Source: Plantago ovata (taxonomy: Eukaryota; Streptophyta; Magnoliopsida; Lamiales; Plantaginaceae). From it: DNA of 64,000 bases. Both the position numbers and the translations under genes were made by a program. The stretch lies in NCBI GenBank assembly GCA_028274465.1, contig CM051456.1:92428753-92492752 (forward strand), read 5' to 3'. A model generated the notes under the pieces. The model saw only the letters and a program-made list of their open reading frames with translations, did no database searches and was not told the DNA's origin. This document shows, piece by piece, positions 44,887 to 55,754 of this stretch (its first letter is position 1; each line of letters starts with the position of its first letter).

Positions 44887-46625
44887 TTATTGTTTTTCCT
44901 TTACTTGCATATTTATTTTACTGTTAAAGAATTTTGTTCTGAATCTGGAAAAACATAGACTGTAAAGCAAACAACAATAAGCTAGAGGAAATAGCTTCTC
45001 ATTAGGATCCACACAAACAGCAGTTAAGAGTACACCAGGATGTGGTCCTTTCAAATGGCAACCATCAACACCAATGAGTGGTCTGCAACCAAGCATAAAC
45101 CCTTCTTTCAAAGCTTGGAAACAAACATAGAAAGACTTGAACTCATATGTGCTCCTGTCAATGTCACAAATCACTGTGGATCCAGGATTCATCTTCCTCA
45201 GCTCTTCTGCATAATCCCACAACATAGCATACTGTGCATTTGGATCACCTTCAAGCATGGCAAGTGCTTTCTTCTTAGCCCTATATGCCTGGTACTCTGA
45301 AATCACCAATCCAATCTCATCTTGAACTTCTAGAACAAACCCTTTGACAGACCTGTCAGGATCACTTTTGAAATTCCCAAGGAACTTCTTAGCCAGAAAA
45401 GTGCTATTTGCATTTTGGATATTCAAAGTCATTCCACAACTGTGATTGGGATCATATGCATGCACCTTGAAACCAGGTTCATCCTTGATCTTATGAGCTC
45501 TCAGTCTCCAACCACATTCATCATCCTCCACACATCTAGCCCACATCCTCACCTTATCATTCTTCTCAAGCTTGAGATTCCTGAAAGTCCCAACTGCATG
45601 GCTATTCACACAAGCCCTAAAGTCTGCCTTTGTCTTAAACACCATGCCTAGTGAAACTTAGGCTCATAGTCATGCACATTATTATGACAAGTCTGTTTCT
45701 TCTTCTTACCCTTGTCACCAACCTCCTCATCAGAATCAAGGCCTGAGTCAAACTCATCAGATGAGTTCTTCACCACATCAGACTCCTCAGAGTCATCACT
45801 ATCAGTCTCTTCCACATAGCCTGGTTTGCCTTTGGTAAAGAACCCTTCACTCTCAACATTGAAATCAGATACTAATGGCTCCACCACCTTGGCTTTCCCC
45901 TTACCAGTACTATCAAAAGAGTATTCCTTAGCCATAGGTCCCTCAATGAAGAAAGCAAACTCCCTTGCCTTCTCCAAAGCATCAGTTGCAATCTGCATAG
46001 CTTGTGTGTCATCAACAACCTCCTCAAACCTTCCCCTCTTGTACACCAAGAACCTTCTCACAGTTCCCACCTTACAATAATCAGCATACTCATCCAACCT
46101 AGCCATACAGATTTCCTCAGCCCTTACATAGTCCATTTTCACAAGCCTACCTTCAACATATTTCTGTTTCCCAGTCCCACATTCCACAATTTTGCCAGCA
46201 TAGTGCACACCAATAGTAACATCACTAGTATCCTCATCTGTTTGTTTAAAAAAATTGCTTTCTTAGACTACTCAGACCAATACAATAGTGAATGTATGCA
46301 TACAACAGTACTAAATCCATGCACAAAACAGTTACACATGCTTAAACTATAGTATAATACCAAGCATAGGCATATTAAATACTCAACAAATATGTACCCT
46401 TTCAATAAAAAAACAGATCTGCGAATGGATAGAATACTCAACAATGTCTGCAACATACTAATACAATAATAATGGATCTCTGCACATACTATAAAAAAGA
46501 AAACAACTAAACAAACATATGATGATTTTTAGGTACTATTAAACTGGAAATCAAGAACATTAATTAGCTTACCATAAGGAGGATGTGGCATCGACAACTC
46601 ACTTTGATGTCTTAAATTCAACATT
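44887..46625 (-). pseudogene. MuDR-type (MULE) transposase, truncated
   Basis: Exon 1 is 46625-46574 (MLNLRHQSELSMPHPPY), the intron 46573-46238 has GT and AG ends, and exon 2 starts at 46237. It contains an acidic linker (about 45700-45850), then the Mutator DNA-binding domain (MVFKTKADFRACVNSHAVG, C-ECGWRL, HSC). A frameshift separates them at about 45646. The transposase core begins (GVDGCHLKG around 45030) and stops after LFPLAYC at about 44955. The rest of the catalytic core and the SWIM finger are absent, so it cannot transpose. Exon 1 with intron position fits plant MURA-like genes. Confidence 0.78.
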
Positions 46626-47053
46626 TCATGCATTCAAGACAGATTCTTCACTATTCAATGAGAATTCGATTTTTTTAAGGTTGTTGTTGGGGGACCAGAG
46701 ACAAAATGCGGCTGTTGTAAAGTGTGGAAGTGTTGGTAGATTCTCAACAACTAGGGTAAAGTAAAAAAAAGGAGGAAATTGTTCTTACTCCCTCAATTTT
46801 CCCTCCAAGTATGCTATCAGCCCTTGCATGTGTTTGCATGAGTTCAATTGTGTTTGGCGTGTGTTTCCTTGCCATTTGGAGCCCGGCTGGAGGTCATAAT
46901 TCGTGACTAGGATGGCTGGTTAATAGGTGGCAAGGTGGTATACATTAGTTCTTGGTGTATTGCTTAGTTCTTGCCAAAACGCCGGTTTATACGCAGAAAG
47001 AGGACTGAGGTCGCACAGTTCGGCTAGAGCGGGACTATTTCCGCCGTGGACGT

Positions 47054-47139
47054 CGATGCGATCTTGGGTGAGTTCAGCTACGAACTTCTCCGGTGAAAGG
47101 TGAAGAACCAAAATCGTTTAAAAGGAAAGGTATTTAGCT
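47054..47139 (+). repeat. 86-bp direct repeat flanking the MULE, right copy
   Basis: Identical by eye to 43433-43518. Confidence 0.9.
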
Positions 47140-47433
47140 TCTTCTCATCTGATTCTCCTAATTAACTTGCTTTTCGGTAGAAACATTGGTCATAAGATCA
47201 GAGATCTAAATGAAAATTTGGAGAAAATTAACAAAGATGTTGAGAGATATGGCCTTCAGATGGCTGTTGCAAGTGCACATGTTGCTGATAGTACGAGTAG
47301 ACAGATGAGAACAGATTCGTTCTCAGAGGAGCCAAATTTTGTAGGAAGGGAAAATGATGTGGGGAAATTAGTTGAAATGCTAGTTACTGCTCAACCTAAT
47401 GAAATGTTCCATATTATTCCTATTCATGGCATG

Positions 47434-47438
47434 GGTGG
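47434..47438 (+). repeat. Solo LTR target-site duplication, left
   Basis: GGTGG, repeated at 58090-58094; it encodes part of the P-loop glycines. Confidence 0.9.
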
Positions 47439-47679
47439 TGTAACACCCCGTTTTTTTATTTTATTATTTAATTAATTTATTTAATTATTCAATTATCAGA
47501 GTAAATTATTTTATTCAGTAATTATTTAATTTACTTCCCGCGTAAACGAATTCGACTTTAGTGGGTTCGCGTAGGATTGATTCGTCTTGTTCCGTTATTG
47601 GGCTAGCTGGCAATCTGTTATTACTCTTCTTTAGGACCATTTTTTCGTGACCAATTTACCTTGGCCCATCTGATGGCCC

Positions 47680-47684
47680 ATGCC
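47680..47684 (+). repeat. Nested Athila-like element target-site duplication, left
   Basis: ATGCC, repeated at 55750-55754. Confidence 0.9.
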
Positions 47685-48732
47685 TGATGAAACGGTTTCT
47701 CAAACTCAATTAATCAAATAAATTTGTATTTAGCCAAAGGCAATTCACAACTACAACGAAAACCGTAGTGTAGCAGTAGAATAACCTCGAGTGTCGATCT
47801 CTAAGGACTATAACTAGCTTTATCTAATCTAACTTAAGAATATAAAACAACAGACGACTTAGCAAAGGTTTTTCTTAACAGATAATGGAGATTGGTGATA
47901 GTATGGTCATTCAAAGCATAGCAAGTTAATAATCATGCATAAATTCCTCGGTCTTGCATGAAGATCTTTGATCAATGAATTGTCCAGTTGTGTTCCGTAA
48001 TTATTCAACACTACGAAGATATAGATTTAGATAGATCAAAGAAATAAAGCAATAACTCAGAGTATAACGCGCGATATAGCCATTATCATAATTATTAACC
48101 CTTCGCTAAGAAATCACATACTATCACCAACGAGAAGTTTAGCTACTCATAGTTGTCATGCAATCAACAGAAATCATACCACGAATGAATGAAACAATGA
48201 TGAAAGATATATAAATATAAATAGAAAAACTGTAAGATACAATGTTACCGAAGGTTGTCAATCTCCGAAGAATCGTGATCTTACAAGCTCCAAACTGCTA
48301 AGAAAAAGTATCTCCTAAGCTAAGAACCCCCAGAACAGGCTCTGGAGAATTCCTACCTAAAACTACAGAGAAAGATGAGAGAAAAGGTCTGGAAAAGTAT
48401 GAAAAACGGAGAAAACTGAGCAACTATATATAGGCATTCGAATTGTGTGGGGCGAAGGGCCCCACACACCGGGCGATTCGACCCCTAGACTTCAAATCCT
48501 ATCCGGAATCTTTCAGATACTCCAATTAGGCTTCTGGAACATCAATTCCTTGTCTACTTCAATATAATTGCCCGGAAAACCTCGTTTTTCAACCAAAACC
48601 TGTAAAATAAAAACTAAAGGGAAACGTGACACTATTCTAATAAAATGCACTACAATATAGCTAAGTTAACATAGAGGATAGCTAAAATAGGTGAAAGAGA
48701 CTCAAATGAAAGTGTAAAATACACATTCATCA
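47685..48732 (-). mobile_element. 3' LTR of the minus-strand Athila-like element
   Basis: 1048 bp. Compared with the 5' LTR it lacks 148 bp that include most of the hairpin array; the junction lies between short GATTCG and GACTCG strings. The first hairpin (GTGTGGGGCGAAGGGCCCCACAC region, 48447-48470) remains. Confidence 0.88.
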
Positions 48733-48750
48733 AACTCCCCAAACCGAACC
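48733..48750 (-). promoter_or_regulatory. Polypurine tract of the minus-strand element
   Basis: On minus GGTTCGGTTTGGGGAGTT abuts the 3' LTR. Confidence 0.8.
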
Positions 48751-50337
48751 TTTGCTTGTCCTCAAGCAACTAAGCTAGAGTCTAATGCAAAAATTGGAGT
48801 CTCATGCCAAATGAAATGAACTAATCTATCGAATCTATCAAAAAACACATGAACAAAAATCATACGAATCATATCATGAACATAGGTTGAAGAATGCCTC
48901 GATTGACTCATACACAATCACATAAGCACTTATGTCAAGACAAGATAGTCTCTCGTAACATTCTCTACCTGGACCTAGTCAGTGACGACGTAATGAAACA
49001 TGTTAGAATACGAATGGTTGTCCCATGCCTATGAAACTGAGGACTTACTATTGTTCACCAAGTTAAGACTTTTCCTCAAAGAGGTCGAACCAATACTGGC
49101 TCTCATCAAACGAAGGAGGGTTCCCTAAAAAAGATAACACTCCCCTATTCTACCCATCTCTCAAGCAAAGCCTTAAGCTATTCACCAATTTCTGAATGGC
49201 AGGACGAGGGTGGTCTAGAACAGATGACACTCAAAAACAAAAGACAAAAAATAGAAAATTACAACACGATTACGAACATTACAAGAATTGGAAAATGAGA
49301 CACAACACTTTGCTAAACTGCTTTTTGGCTTTCTATTTTTTGGACCCTTCTTTGCTCTTTTGGGGTCTTTTCTTTTTTTCTTTTTTCTTTTCCACTTTCT
49401 TTTTCTTTTTTTCTGGAAATTGTTTTCTTTTTCTCTTTTTTTTTTCAATTTTTTTTAGCCAGCAGTAGCACAACGAAAAGAGAAACAAAAATGACACACG
49501 AAAGACTTCCCTAAACCTATTCGAAAGAATAAGTTGGAGTATAAAATTTACGATAAAGAAAAAATAAACTCACAACACAAAATTGAAAAACGAAAAACAA
49601 GTCTAATGATAGCGTAACCCCCTCCCCAAACCTATTCGGAAGAATAGGTTGCAAACAAAGGATCACACAATCTCACACTACCTCCTTCCTAGGCATTTAG
49701 CAATCTCAAAGCATGGTGAAGACTTGTTGCCTCTTAGGTACATAATTACTCGGGAAAACAACCATAAGACCCTAACATGCATCATCCTATTATAAAGGCC
49801 TTCGTGAACCGCAGTAGAGAAAACACCACTAAGTGATGTCGAGACTACCAAGCTTAACTAAGTGCAATACATAAATGTGACAAGCCAAGCGAGAAAAACC
49901 TCAAACAAATTCATAGAGATGAAGCATATGATTAATGGCATAATTAGTTAATCTACCCAATAAAAAGTTCAAAAAATTTGGCAATAAACTCCATATAAAA
50001 CACCTCCATATAAAACACGCAAGACTATCCTAGGATGAATGTAGTGAATGCAACCTAAAAAACTAAGAAAGCAGTAAACGTGCATATGAAAATGCAAACG
50101 GATAAACATGCAAGGTACTATACTCATCCTACCAATCCCAAGCTCTAAACCGTCAATGGCAAGCTCCAAACTAATAACACTAGTTCACTTAATTCTCATC
50201 CCCCCTCATGAATTTAAAGCTAGTCCCTAGCAGTAAGAAAATGAGGAAATAAGATGTGATACTAGATGTTACCGCATGGTTTGGCCTCGGTCGGCTGAGT
50301 ATGCTGCTTGTAAGTTATTGGGACTGCTCTAGGGGCC
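48751..50337 (-). other. 3' non-coding region of the minus-strand element
   Basis: No gene. It carries two extra polypurine-like strings (plus strand CCCCTCCCCAAACCTATTCG at about 49621, and a worn one near 49510) and the homopurine tract at 49330-49455. 48760-49330 is collinear with the 3' region of the element at 27933-38995 (about 37380-37850), showing common ancestry. Confidence 0.6.
49330..49455 (-). repeat. Homopurine tract (T/C-rich on plus)
   Basis: Counterpart of 37125-37255 in the related element, in the same relative place before the 3' LTR. Confidence 0.65.
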
Positions 50338-51150
50338 TTATAGGTGATCATCGAAGCTCGTGGCGGTGGTGGTAGTTCCATGGATAGGGCCAATTCCTCC
50401 ATTAGTACTCATGGCATCCTTATTGTTCCTATGGCCTTCATTGTCACTACTGTCATCACCATCGTCACCAGTAGAGTTGCATTGCCGAAGAGAATCCTCA
50501 AGATTAGCCACTGCAGTGATGGAATGGTCCATCCTGTAGCCCTCCAATAGGTGGTGAACTGTTGAAGGGGAAAGAGCAGTGGTATCAAAGCCTCCCTCTC
50601 CAATGTTTTACACCCCGAGGAAGTTACAGTAAGCTGCTCGGATACTCAGAGGTCTTCTTCCATTTTTTCCAATGTCGACCACATTCTCTACGGTTGATGC
50701 TTCCGATGTCTATATGATGCTCCCTTTAGAGGCAGTCAAGGGGCACCCCTAAGAGGGGCTGGGTACCCATGTCATTATGTTTTGGAACCAAGCTAGCGAT
50801 TCGAAACTTTCTCCCCAATGTCGACTCAAGACTGAATCCGTTGTGGTGAGATCGTCCCGGTGCCTTCCTGTTCACACGAACCTTGCAGTCCTTGTGATAG
50901 ATTGCTGACTTAATAATTGTTTCTATCCCTTCGGTGGTGCATGAATAGGCATAGGAGTCCTTACCCCAAGTGTACTCTAGCTCCTCCTTTTGGATAATCC
51001 GCGACGTTGTTGCAAGAGCCCGTGGCTCGAACGCACCTCTAATGAGATCACTCTCCTTGACATGGTTGTAATCGATCCCCCTCCAATACTTCATAGTAGC
51101 CAAACGGGAGTGCTCCTCTCCCTTTGTGGCATGGTTCCTACAAACAATAG
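50338..51150 (-). pseudogene. Unrecognised ORF of the Athila-like element
   Basis: On minus a probable acceptor (TTTGTAG/GAACC at about 51140) opens a frame running to 50726 (ATMKYWRGIDYNHVKESDLI, EPRALATTSRIIQKEELEYT, VPKHNDMGTQPLLG). In-frame relics continue after stops to 50338, ending in an acidic Ser/Asn/Thr-rich tail. I do not recognise the family. Its place between protease and 3' LTR, after a leader-like stretch (51900-51170) with a possible donor, suggests a separately spliced accessory or env-position gene. Low-complexity chance coding is the alternative. Confidence 0.35.
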
Positions 51151-51169
51151 TTAGTACCTCGTATGACAC

Positions 51170-51900
51170 AAAACTGACTCATGCATATGCTAATGTAAGA
51201 ACGAAACACACGAGTGATAAAATCAAAAATCGAACTCCGCAAATCCTTCATGTCTATTCTAGCTACTAATATGCAACACACCAGAATAAATTCGACATGT
51301 ACATATAGCATTATGCTCGCTAGACAACAAATAACCTAAATAATAAGGCTCAATTCATACCATAGTAGCGAAAAATTCTAGCATCATAAATCCTCATACC
51401 CAACAATTATGCCTTCTACCATCATACTCATCATTATCACATCAGTAAACACAATCATATGTAAGGAATCGAAAAAAGATACATTGCATAACAAGATAAA
51501 AACATCTAGTAGCAAAATTCCCAAATCAACATTCCAAGCATAATTGAGCATGCAATTGATAGTAAATAACGCTTCCAATCACACAAACAACCTACCCATA
51601 CATCATATAAGCCTAATTGAAGCTCAAATCAGAAAACCCTCAAATTTGAAAAATTAGGGTTCATAAGAAGATACCTCAGATCTGGAAAACGAATGCACTA
51701 GGGTGAAAGTTGTTCGGATGAAAAGAAAGAGCACGTAATGGGCTTCGATTGAAGCTATAGAACACTAAATTTGGTGGAGTAATTAAGGTTTTACGAAGAT
51801 TTGAAGATATTTTCGCGTGTTTCGGTTTTTTGAGGAGTAAGAAGGGTGAAGAGATGAAGAAATGAGGAGAATGGGGGTTTCTCGCGTTTTTAAGCTCCAG
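51170..51900 (-). other. Leader/intron-like stretch before the unrecognised ORF
   Basis: On the minus strand, after the hairpin array, there is a pyrimidine-rich leader (about 51880-51840), then AGATCTGAG/GTATCTTC (about 51672) as a possible donor, then AT-rich intron-like DNA to about 51145. No gene recognised within it. Confidence 0.35.
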
Positions 51901-51904
51901 AAGT

Positions 51905-52009
51905 CGTGGGGCGAGTCGCCCCGTGCGGGGCGAATCGCCCCGCACGTCCAGAGAGCGCGGAGCTCTCTGGACTTGTGGGGCGACTTGCCCCCCACCTCTT
52001 GAGGTGGGG
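51905..52009 (-). repeat. GC hairpin array inside the Athila-like element
   Basis: Four or five adjacent perfect hairpins: GTGCGGGGCG/CGCCCCGCAC (51923-51945, loop AAT), GTCCAGAGAGC/GCTCTCTGGAC (51946-51972, loop 5), a GTGGGG/CCCCAC unit, and CCCCACCTC/GAGGTGGGG (51990-52009, loop TT). Confidence 0.85.
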
Positions 52010-52260
52010 AGACGAAACTTTTTGAAAAAACGCGGCTTTTAAGTCCCCAAAAACCATTTTACTCATAAAACCACTCGTAAAAGCTCACTCAAAGAAAAAC
52101 AAAAGCACAAACGACACAGAGACGAACAAATTCACATATGAAAAGCAAATTGTTCAAGTATGAATGCATGCAATAAAGCGGTAAAAAAGCGATAAAAACT
52201 CCGGGTTGCCTCCCGGATAGCGCCATTGTTTAAAGTCTTTGACTCGACTCCTGTTTACGC

Positions 52261-52717
52261 CTAGCTCTTCTTCTTGAGGGTACTAGACTTCCCCTTCATG
52301 GATCTTCTCCTCATGCCACGAACCTGTGAATACGAATGAACATAGACAGCAAGACCACAGTAGTTAATAGTGTGAGAAGTATCAGGTGGATCAGATATGG
52401 CTCGCAACACATGTTGCTTGCCATCCACCTCAATGGTGCAAGTCCTTCGGTAGATGTCTATCACGGAGCGTATCTTAGTCAAGAACGTTCGCCCCAAGAG
52501 AACGACATCCCCATCCCAGTTGTAGACGCCGACATAACTACAAAATTGGTGTACACAGAAGTTTCATCAATCTTGACCAATACATTCTTCACAACGCCTT
52601 CGGGTCTCACAAAGGATCCATCCGCCAGTTGCACAATAGCCTTATGCTCAGATAGTTTACCAAGGCTACTCTTCTCGAACACATTCATTGGGAGCACATT
52701 AGAGTAAGATCCCGTGT
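52261..52717 (-). pseudogene. Athila-like protease relic
   Basis: On minus the active site ATLDTGSYSNVLP is at about 52695-52735, followed by SEHKAIVQLADGSFVRPEGVVKNVLVKI and then, in another frame, GRTFLTKIRSVIDIYRRTC (the LLGRPFL region). The DTGS core is intact. No RT follows, so the pol part was deleted after the protease. Confidence 0.75.
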
Positions 52718-54409
52718 CTAGTGTGGCACGAACATCTTCAAGTTCACCAATCCGACCTTAACATCAAAACTTTGAGGGAGTGGCTCGGGATCCTCTTGCT
52801 CCTCTTCACACTCATCAGTGCCAAGGTCCTTCTCTTCTTCCTTGGCTAGTGGAGGTTCTTCATTCTTGCAACACTCGCACTTAGCAACCTTCTTGATGGT
52901 GATTTCGACAGGTAGATCACCCACCAAGGTAATGGACATCGACTTCTCAGTGTTGCTAGGCAGCTTGCCTTGCTCCCTAGTTGCTCCTCGGTCGATCAAC
53001 TCTTGCATCTTTTGATGGGCGAGCCTAGTGCTTTCTTCCAATCGATCAAGCCTTGCCCTAGTCTTCTCATAATCTTCTTCATAACGTTTGAGAAAACTTT
53101 GGGTGTGATCAACCATCTTTTGTAAATTCTGCATCAGTTGAGCTGACTTCGACTTCGGTTGCTCTTTCGGAGTGGGATTTTCGCAGTGATCATTACCATA
53201 GTTAAGCCTACTACGGTCTTGGTTAGGGCCATAAGTTTGGCTATCCGGTGCATATCCTTGATTGTTTCGGAACCCTCTTCTCCAAAATCCACCTCGAGGA
53301 TTTCTACCGTCTTGTCCGTAACTAGCTTCTTGAGTACCAAATTCCGTAGCAAAGGCTTCCTCTTCGCCTCCTTGAACCCAGTTGCCATCATCATATGCGA
53401 GCTCCGATCTACACATATGAGCTCCATGCCCATAGTTCTTGCATATTCGGCAAACTTCGTTCGAAACAGCTGTTCCAGTGGCGCTCTTGAGGACTTGTTT
53501 CAATTCGTTGGTAAAGCACTCTAATTGATCATCCATTCCCCCTATACATCGGGGCTTCTTGAGTAGGTGGAGCTTCAGGTCCACGTCTCCTAACCATCTC
53601 CCTTGGGTCCTTGAACTGCGAACCCTTAGCAAGGCTTTCGAAAACTGCCCAGACGGCTTCCGCGGTTTCCTCCCAGATATTGCCACGGCATTGGAAGTCC
53701 ACCACTTGTTGGTTCTCGAAGGTTAATCCATTGTAGAAGTGTTGGACTAGATCAGAAAGTTCAAAACCATGGTGAGGGCACTTGTTCATGAGGTCTTGGA
53801 ACCTCTCAAACGCAGTGTAGATGGTCTCATCATAGTCCTGTTTGAATCCAGTGATTTTCGCCTTAAGCGCGGTAGTCAAGGTGTGAGGGAAGTATTTTTC
53901 CATGAAAGCTGAAAAAACCTTCTCGCAAGTGTCCAGCGAGCCTGCTGGTAGAGAAGTCAACCATGACTTGGCTCTGTCGCCAAGCCCCATAGCAAAAACC
54001 TTCATCCTCAACTCATCCGTTGTTATTTCAGCTCCGGGTCGTGGAAGTTGGTTGACGAAATCATCGATATCGTGCAAGTAACCATCACATCTTCCCTTGC
54101 TAAGCCATAGAACCTCAGAAGTTGTTGGAACGCGTGGTTCTTGATTTCCAGATCTCGAGTTGCAGACGAAAGAACAATCGCCGGTCCCCTCATACGATCC
54201 TTGGAGGGTTGAACCCATGCTTTCAGTGGTCTAGCTTCTGCCATTCCGTCGATTTCCTTGAAAAGACTGTGTAGAGATTCAGAGAAATCGGTATCCTCTA
54301 TTTCCACTAGTTCACGCCTTCGAAGTAGTCGCCTTCTTTGGTGGTAGACTCTGTCGATCTCAGCAATTGAATCAGCAAGCGGTGTTCCTCTAGATCGTGT
54401 ATGTGGCAT
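52718..54409 (-). pseudogene. Athila-like gag relic with zinc knuckle
   Basis: Start at 54409 (MPHTRSRGTPLADSIAEID). A frameshift near 54040 moves to 54218-53529, which holds the capsid core (KSWLTSLPAGSLDTCEKVFSAFMEKYFP, FERFQDLMNKCPHHGFELSDLVQHFYNGL). A third frame (53686-52718) holds the nucleocapsid knuckle CRICKNYGHGAHMC with intact C-C-H-C ligands, a coiled-coil stretch (KRYEEDYEKTRARLDRLEEST) and an acidic tail. The gag of this element is clearly different from that of the element at 29397, though the LTRs are related. Confidence 0.82.
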
Positions 54410-54533
54410 ACACTATCTGTACCAAACTAGGAAAGGAGTATCAGAGAGAGATTAAATAGGAAAACTAAAAACTACTAGAACTAGGAATTGAATGCTGAAA
54501 ATATAAACAAATTAAACAGAAAAAAGGAGTATA

Positions 54534-54553
54534 GTCCCCGGCAACGACGCCAA
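54534..54553 (-). promoter_or_regulatory. Primer-binding site of the minus-strand element
   Basis: On minus TTGGCGTCGTTGCCGGGGAC follows the 5' LTR; an Asp-tRNA-type site with one change. Confidence 0.85.
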
Positions 54554-54555
54554 TT

Positions 54556-55749
54556 TGATAAAACGGTTTGTCAAACTCAATTAATCAAATAAATTTGTAT
54601 TTAGCCAAAGACAATTCACAACTACAACGAAAACCGTAGTGTAGCAGTAGAATAACCTCGAGTGTCGATCTCTAAGGACTATAACTAGCTTTATCTAATC
54701 TAACTTAAGAATATAAAACAGCAGACGACTTAGCAAAGGTTTTTCTTAACAGATAATGGAGATTGGTGATAGTATGGTCATTCAAAGCATAGTAGGTTAA
54801 TAATCATGCATAAATTCCTCGGTCTTGCATGGAGATCCTTGATCAATGAATTGTCCAGTTGTGTTCCGTAATTATTCAACACTACGACGATAAGATTTAG
54901 ATAGATCAAAGAAATAAAGCAATAACTCAGAGTATAATGCGCGATATAGCCATTAGCATAATTATTAACCCTTCGCTAAGAAATCACATACTATCACCAA
55001 TGAGAAGTTTAGCTACTCATAGTTGTCATGCAATCAACAGAAATCATACCACGAATGAATGAAAACATGATGAAAAATATATAAATATAAATAGATAACT
55101 GTAAGATACAATGTTACCGAAGGTTGTCAATCTCCGAAGAATCGAGATCTTACAAGCTCCAAACTGCTAAGAAAAAGTATCTCCTAAGCTTAGAACCCCC
55201 AGAACAGGCTCTGGAGAATTCCTACCTAAAACTACAGAGAAAGGTGAGAGAAAAGGTCTAGAAAAGTATGAAAAACGGAGAAAACTGAGCAACTATATAT
55301 AGGCATTCGAATTGTGTGGGGCGAAGGGCCCCACACACCGGGCGATTCGCCTGGTGTGGGGCAATTCGCCCCACGTCCCGGGCGACTCGCCGGGGAGTGT
55401 TTTTCGGCCCAAAATGCGTTTTCGACGCGTTTTTGGATTCCTTCCCCTTTTCGGACTCGGTTTCTGCCTTCTAGTGAGCTTTTAGACTTCAGACTCGACC
55501 CCTAGACTTCAAATCCTATCCGGAATCTTTCAGATACTCCAATTAGGCATCTGGAACACCAATTCCTTGTCTACTTCAATATAATTGCCCGGAAAACCTT
55601 TTTTTTCAACCAAAACCTGTAAAATAAAAACTAAAGGGAAACGTGACACTATTCTAATAAAATGCACTACAATATAGCTAAATTAACATAGAGGATAGCT
55701 AAAATAGGTGAAAAAGACTCAAATGAAAGTGTAAAATGCACATTCATCA
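54556..55749 (-). mobile_element. 5' LTR of the minus-strand Athila-like element
   Basis: 1194 bp. On minus it starts TGATGAATGTGCATTTTACAC. Hairpin array at 55314-55400; minus-strand TATA box CCTATATATAGTTG at about 55290-55303. Confidence 0.88.
55314..55400 (-). repeat. GC hairpin array upstream of the TATA box, minus-strand LTR
   Basis: Units GTGTGGGGC/GGCCCCACAC, GTGGGGCAATTCGCCCCAC (arms GTGGGGC.A/T.GCCCCAC) and CCCGGGCGACTCGCCGGGG. Arms vary between units and pairing is largely kept. Confidence 0.8.
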
Positions 55750-55754
55750 ATGCC

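Larger units (their letters stand above)
43519..47053. mobile_element. Defective MULE with extra filler DNA
   Basis: 3.5 kb between the two 86-bp repeats. The left end GGGTTAATTGCAGTTTTGGTCCCT is a usual plant MULE terminus (given here only as a type; first 20 bases at 43517-43540). A decayed inverted counterpart may lie at about 46690-46715 (GGGGGACCAGAGACAAAATG on plus). It carries a GRF zinc-finger gene on plus and a truncated MuDR-type transposase on minus. 46720-47053 is sequence of unknown origin. No 9-bp TSD was found; the only repeat flanking it is the 86-bp one. Confidence 0.7.
47054..47438 (+). pseudogene. CC-NBS-LRR relic, CC end to P-loop start
   Basis: Begins with the right copy of the 86-bp repeat, then runs through a frame-damaged stretch (stops near 47160) into RNIGHKIRDLNENLEKINKD and the NB-ARC start (FVGRENDVGKLVEMLV, FHIIPIHGMGG). 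The P-loop is cut after GMGG by the solo LTR at 47439; its remainder is at 58090. Confidence 0.85.
47685..55749 (-). mobile_element. Non-autonomous Athila-like element, minus strand
   Basis: 8065 bp with LTRs at 47685-48732 and 54556-55749 and TSD ATGCC. On the minus strand: primer site 54553-54534, gag relic 54409-52718, protease relic to 52261, then an internal hairpin array, an unrecognised ORF (51150-50338), a homopurine tract, and a polypurine tract 48750-48733. No RT, RNase H or integrase is visible, so movement would have needed enzymes from a related element. Confidence 0.88.

Noticed and set aside
44887-46208. Transposase considered as an intact host gene.
   Set aside because: Frameshift at about 45646 and loss of the catalytic C-terminal half.
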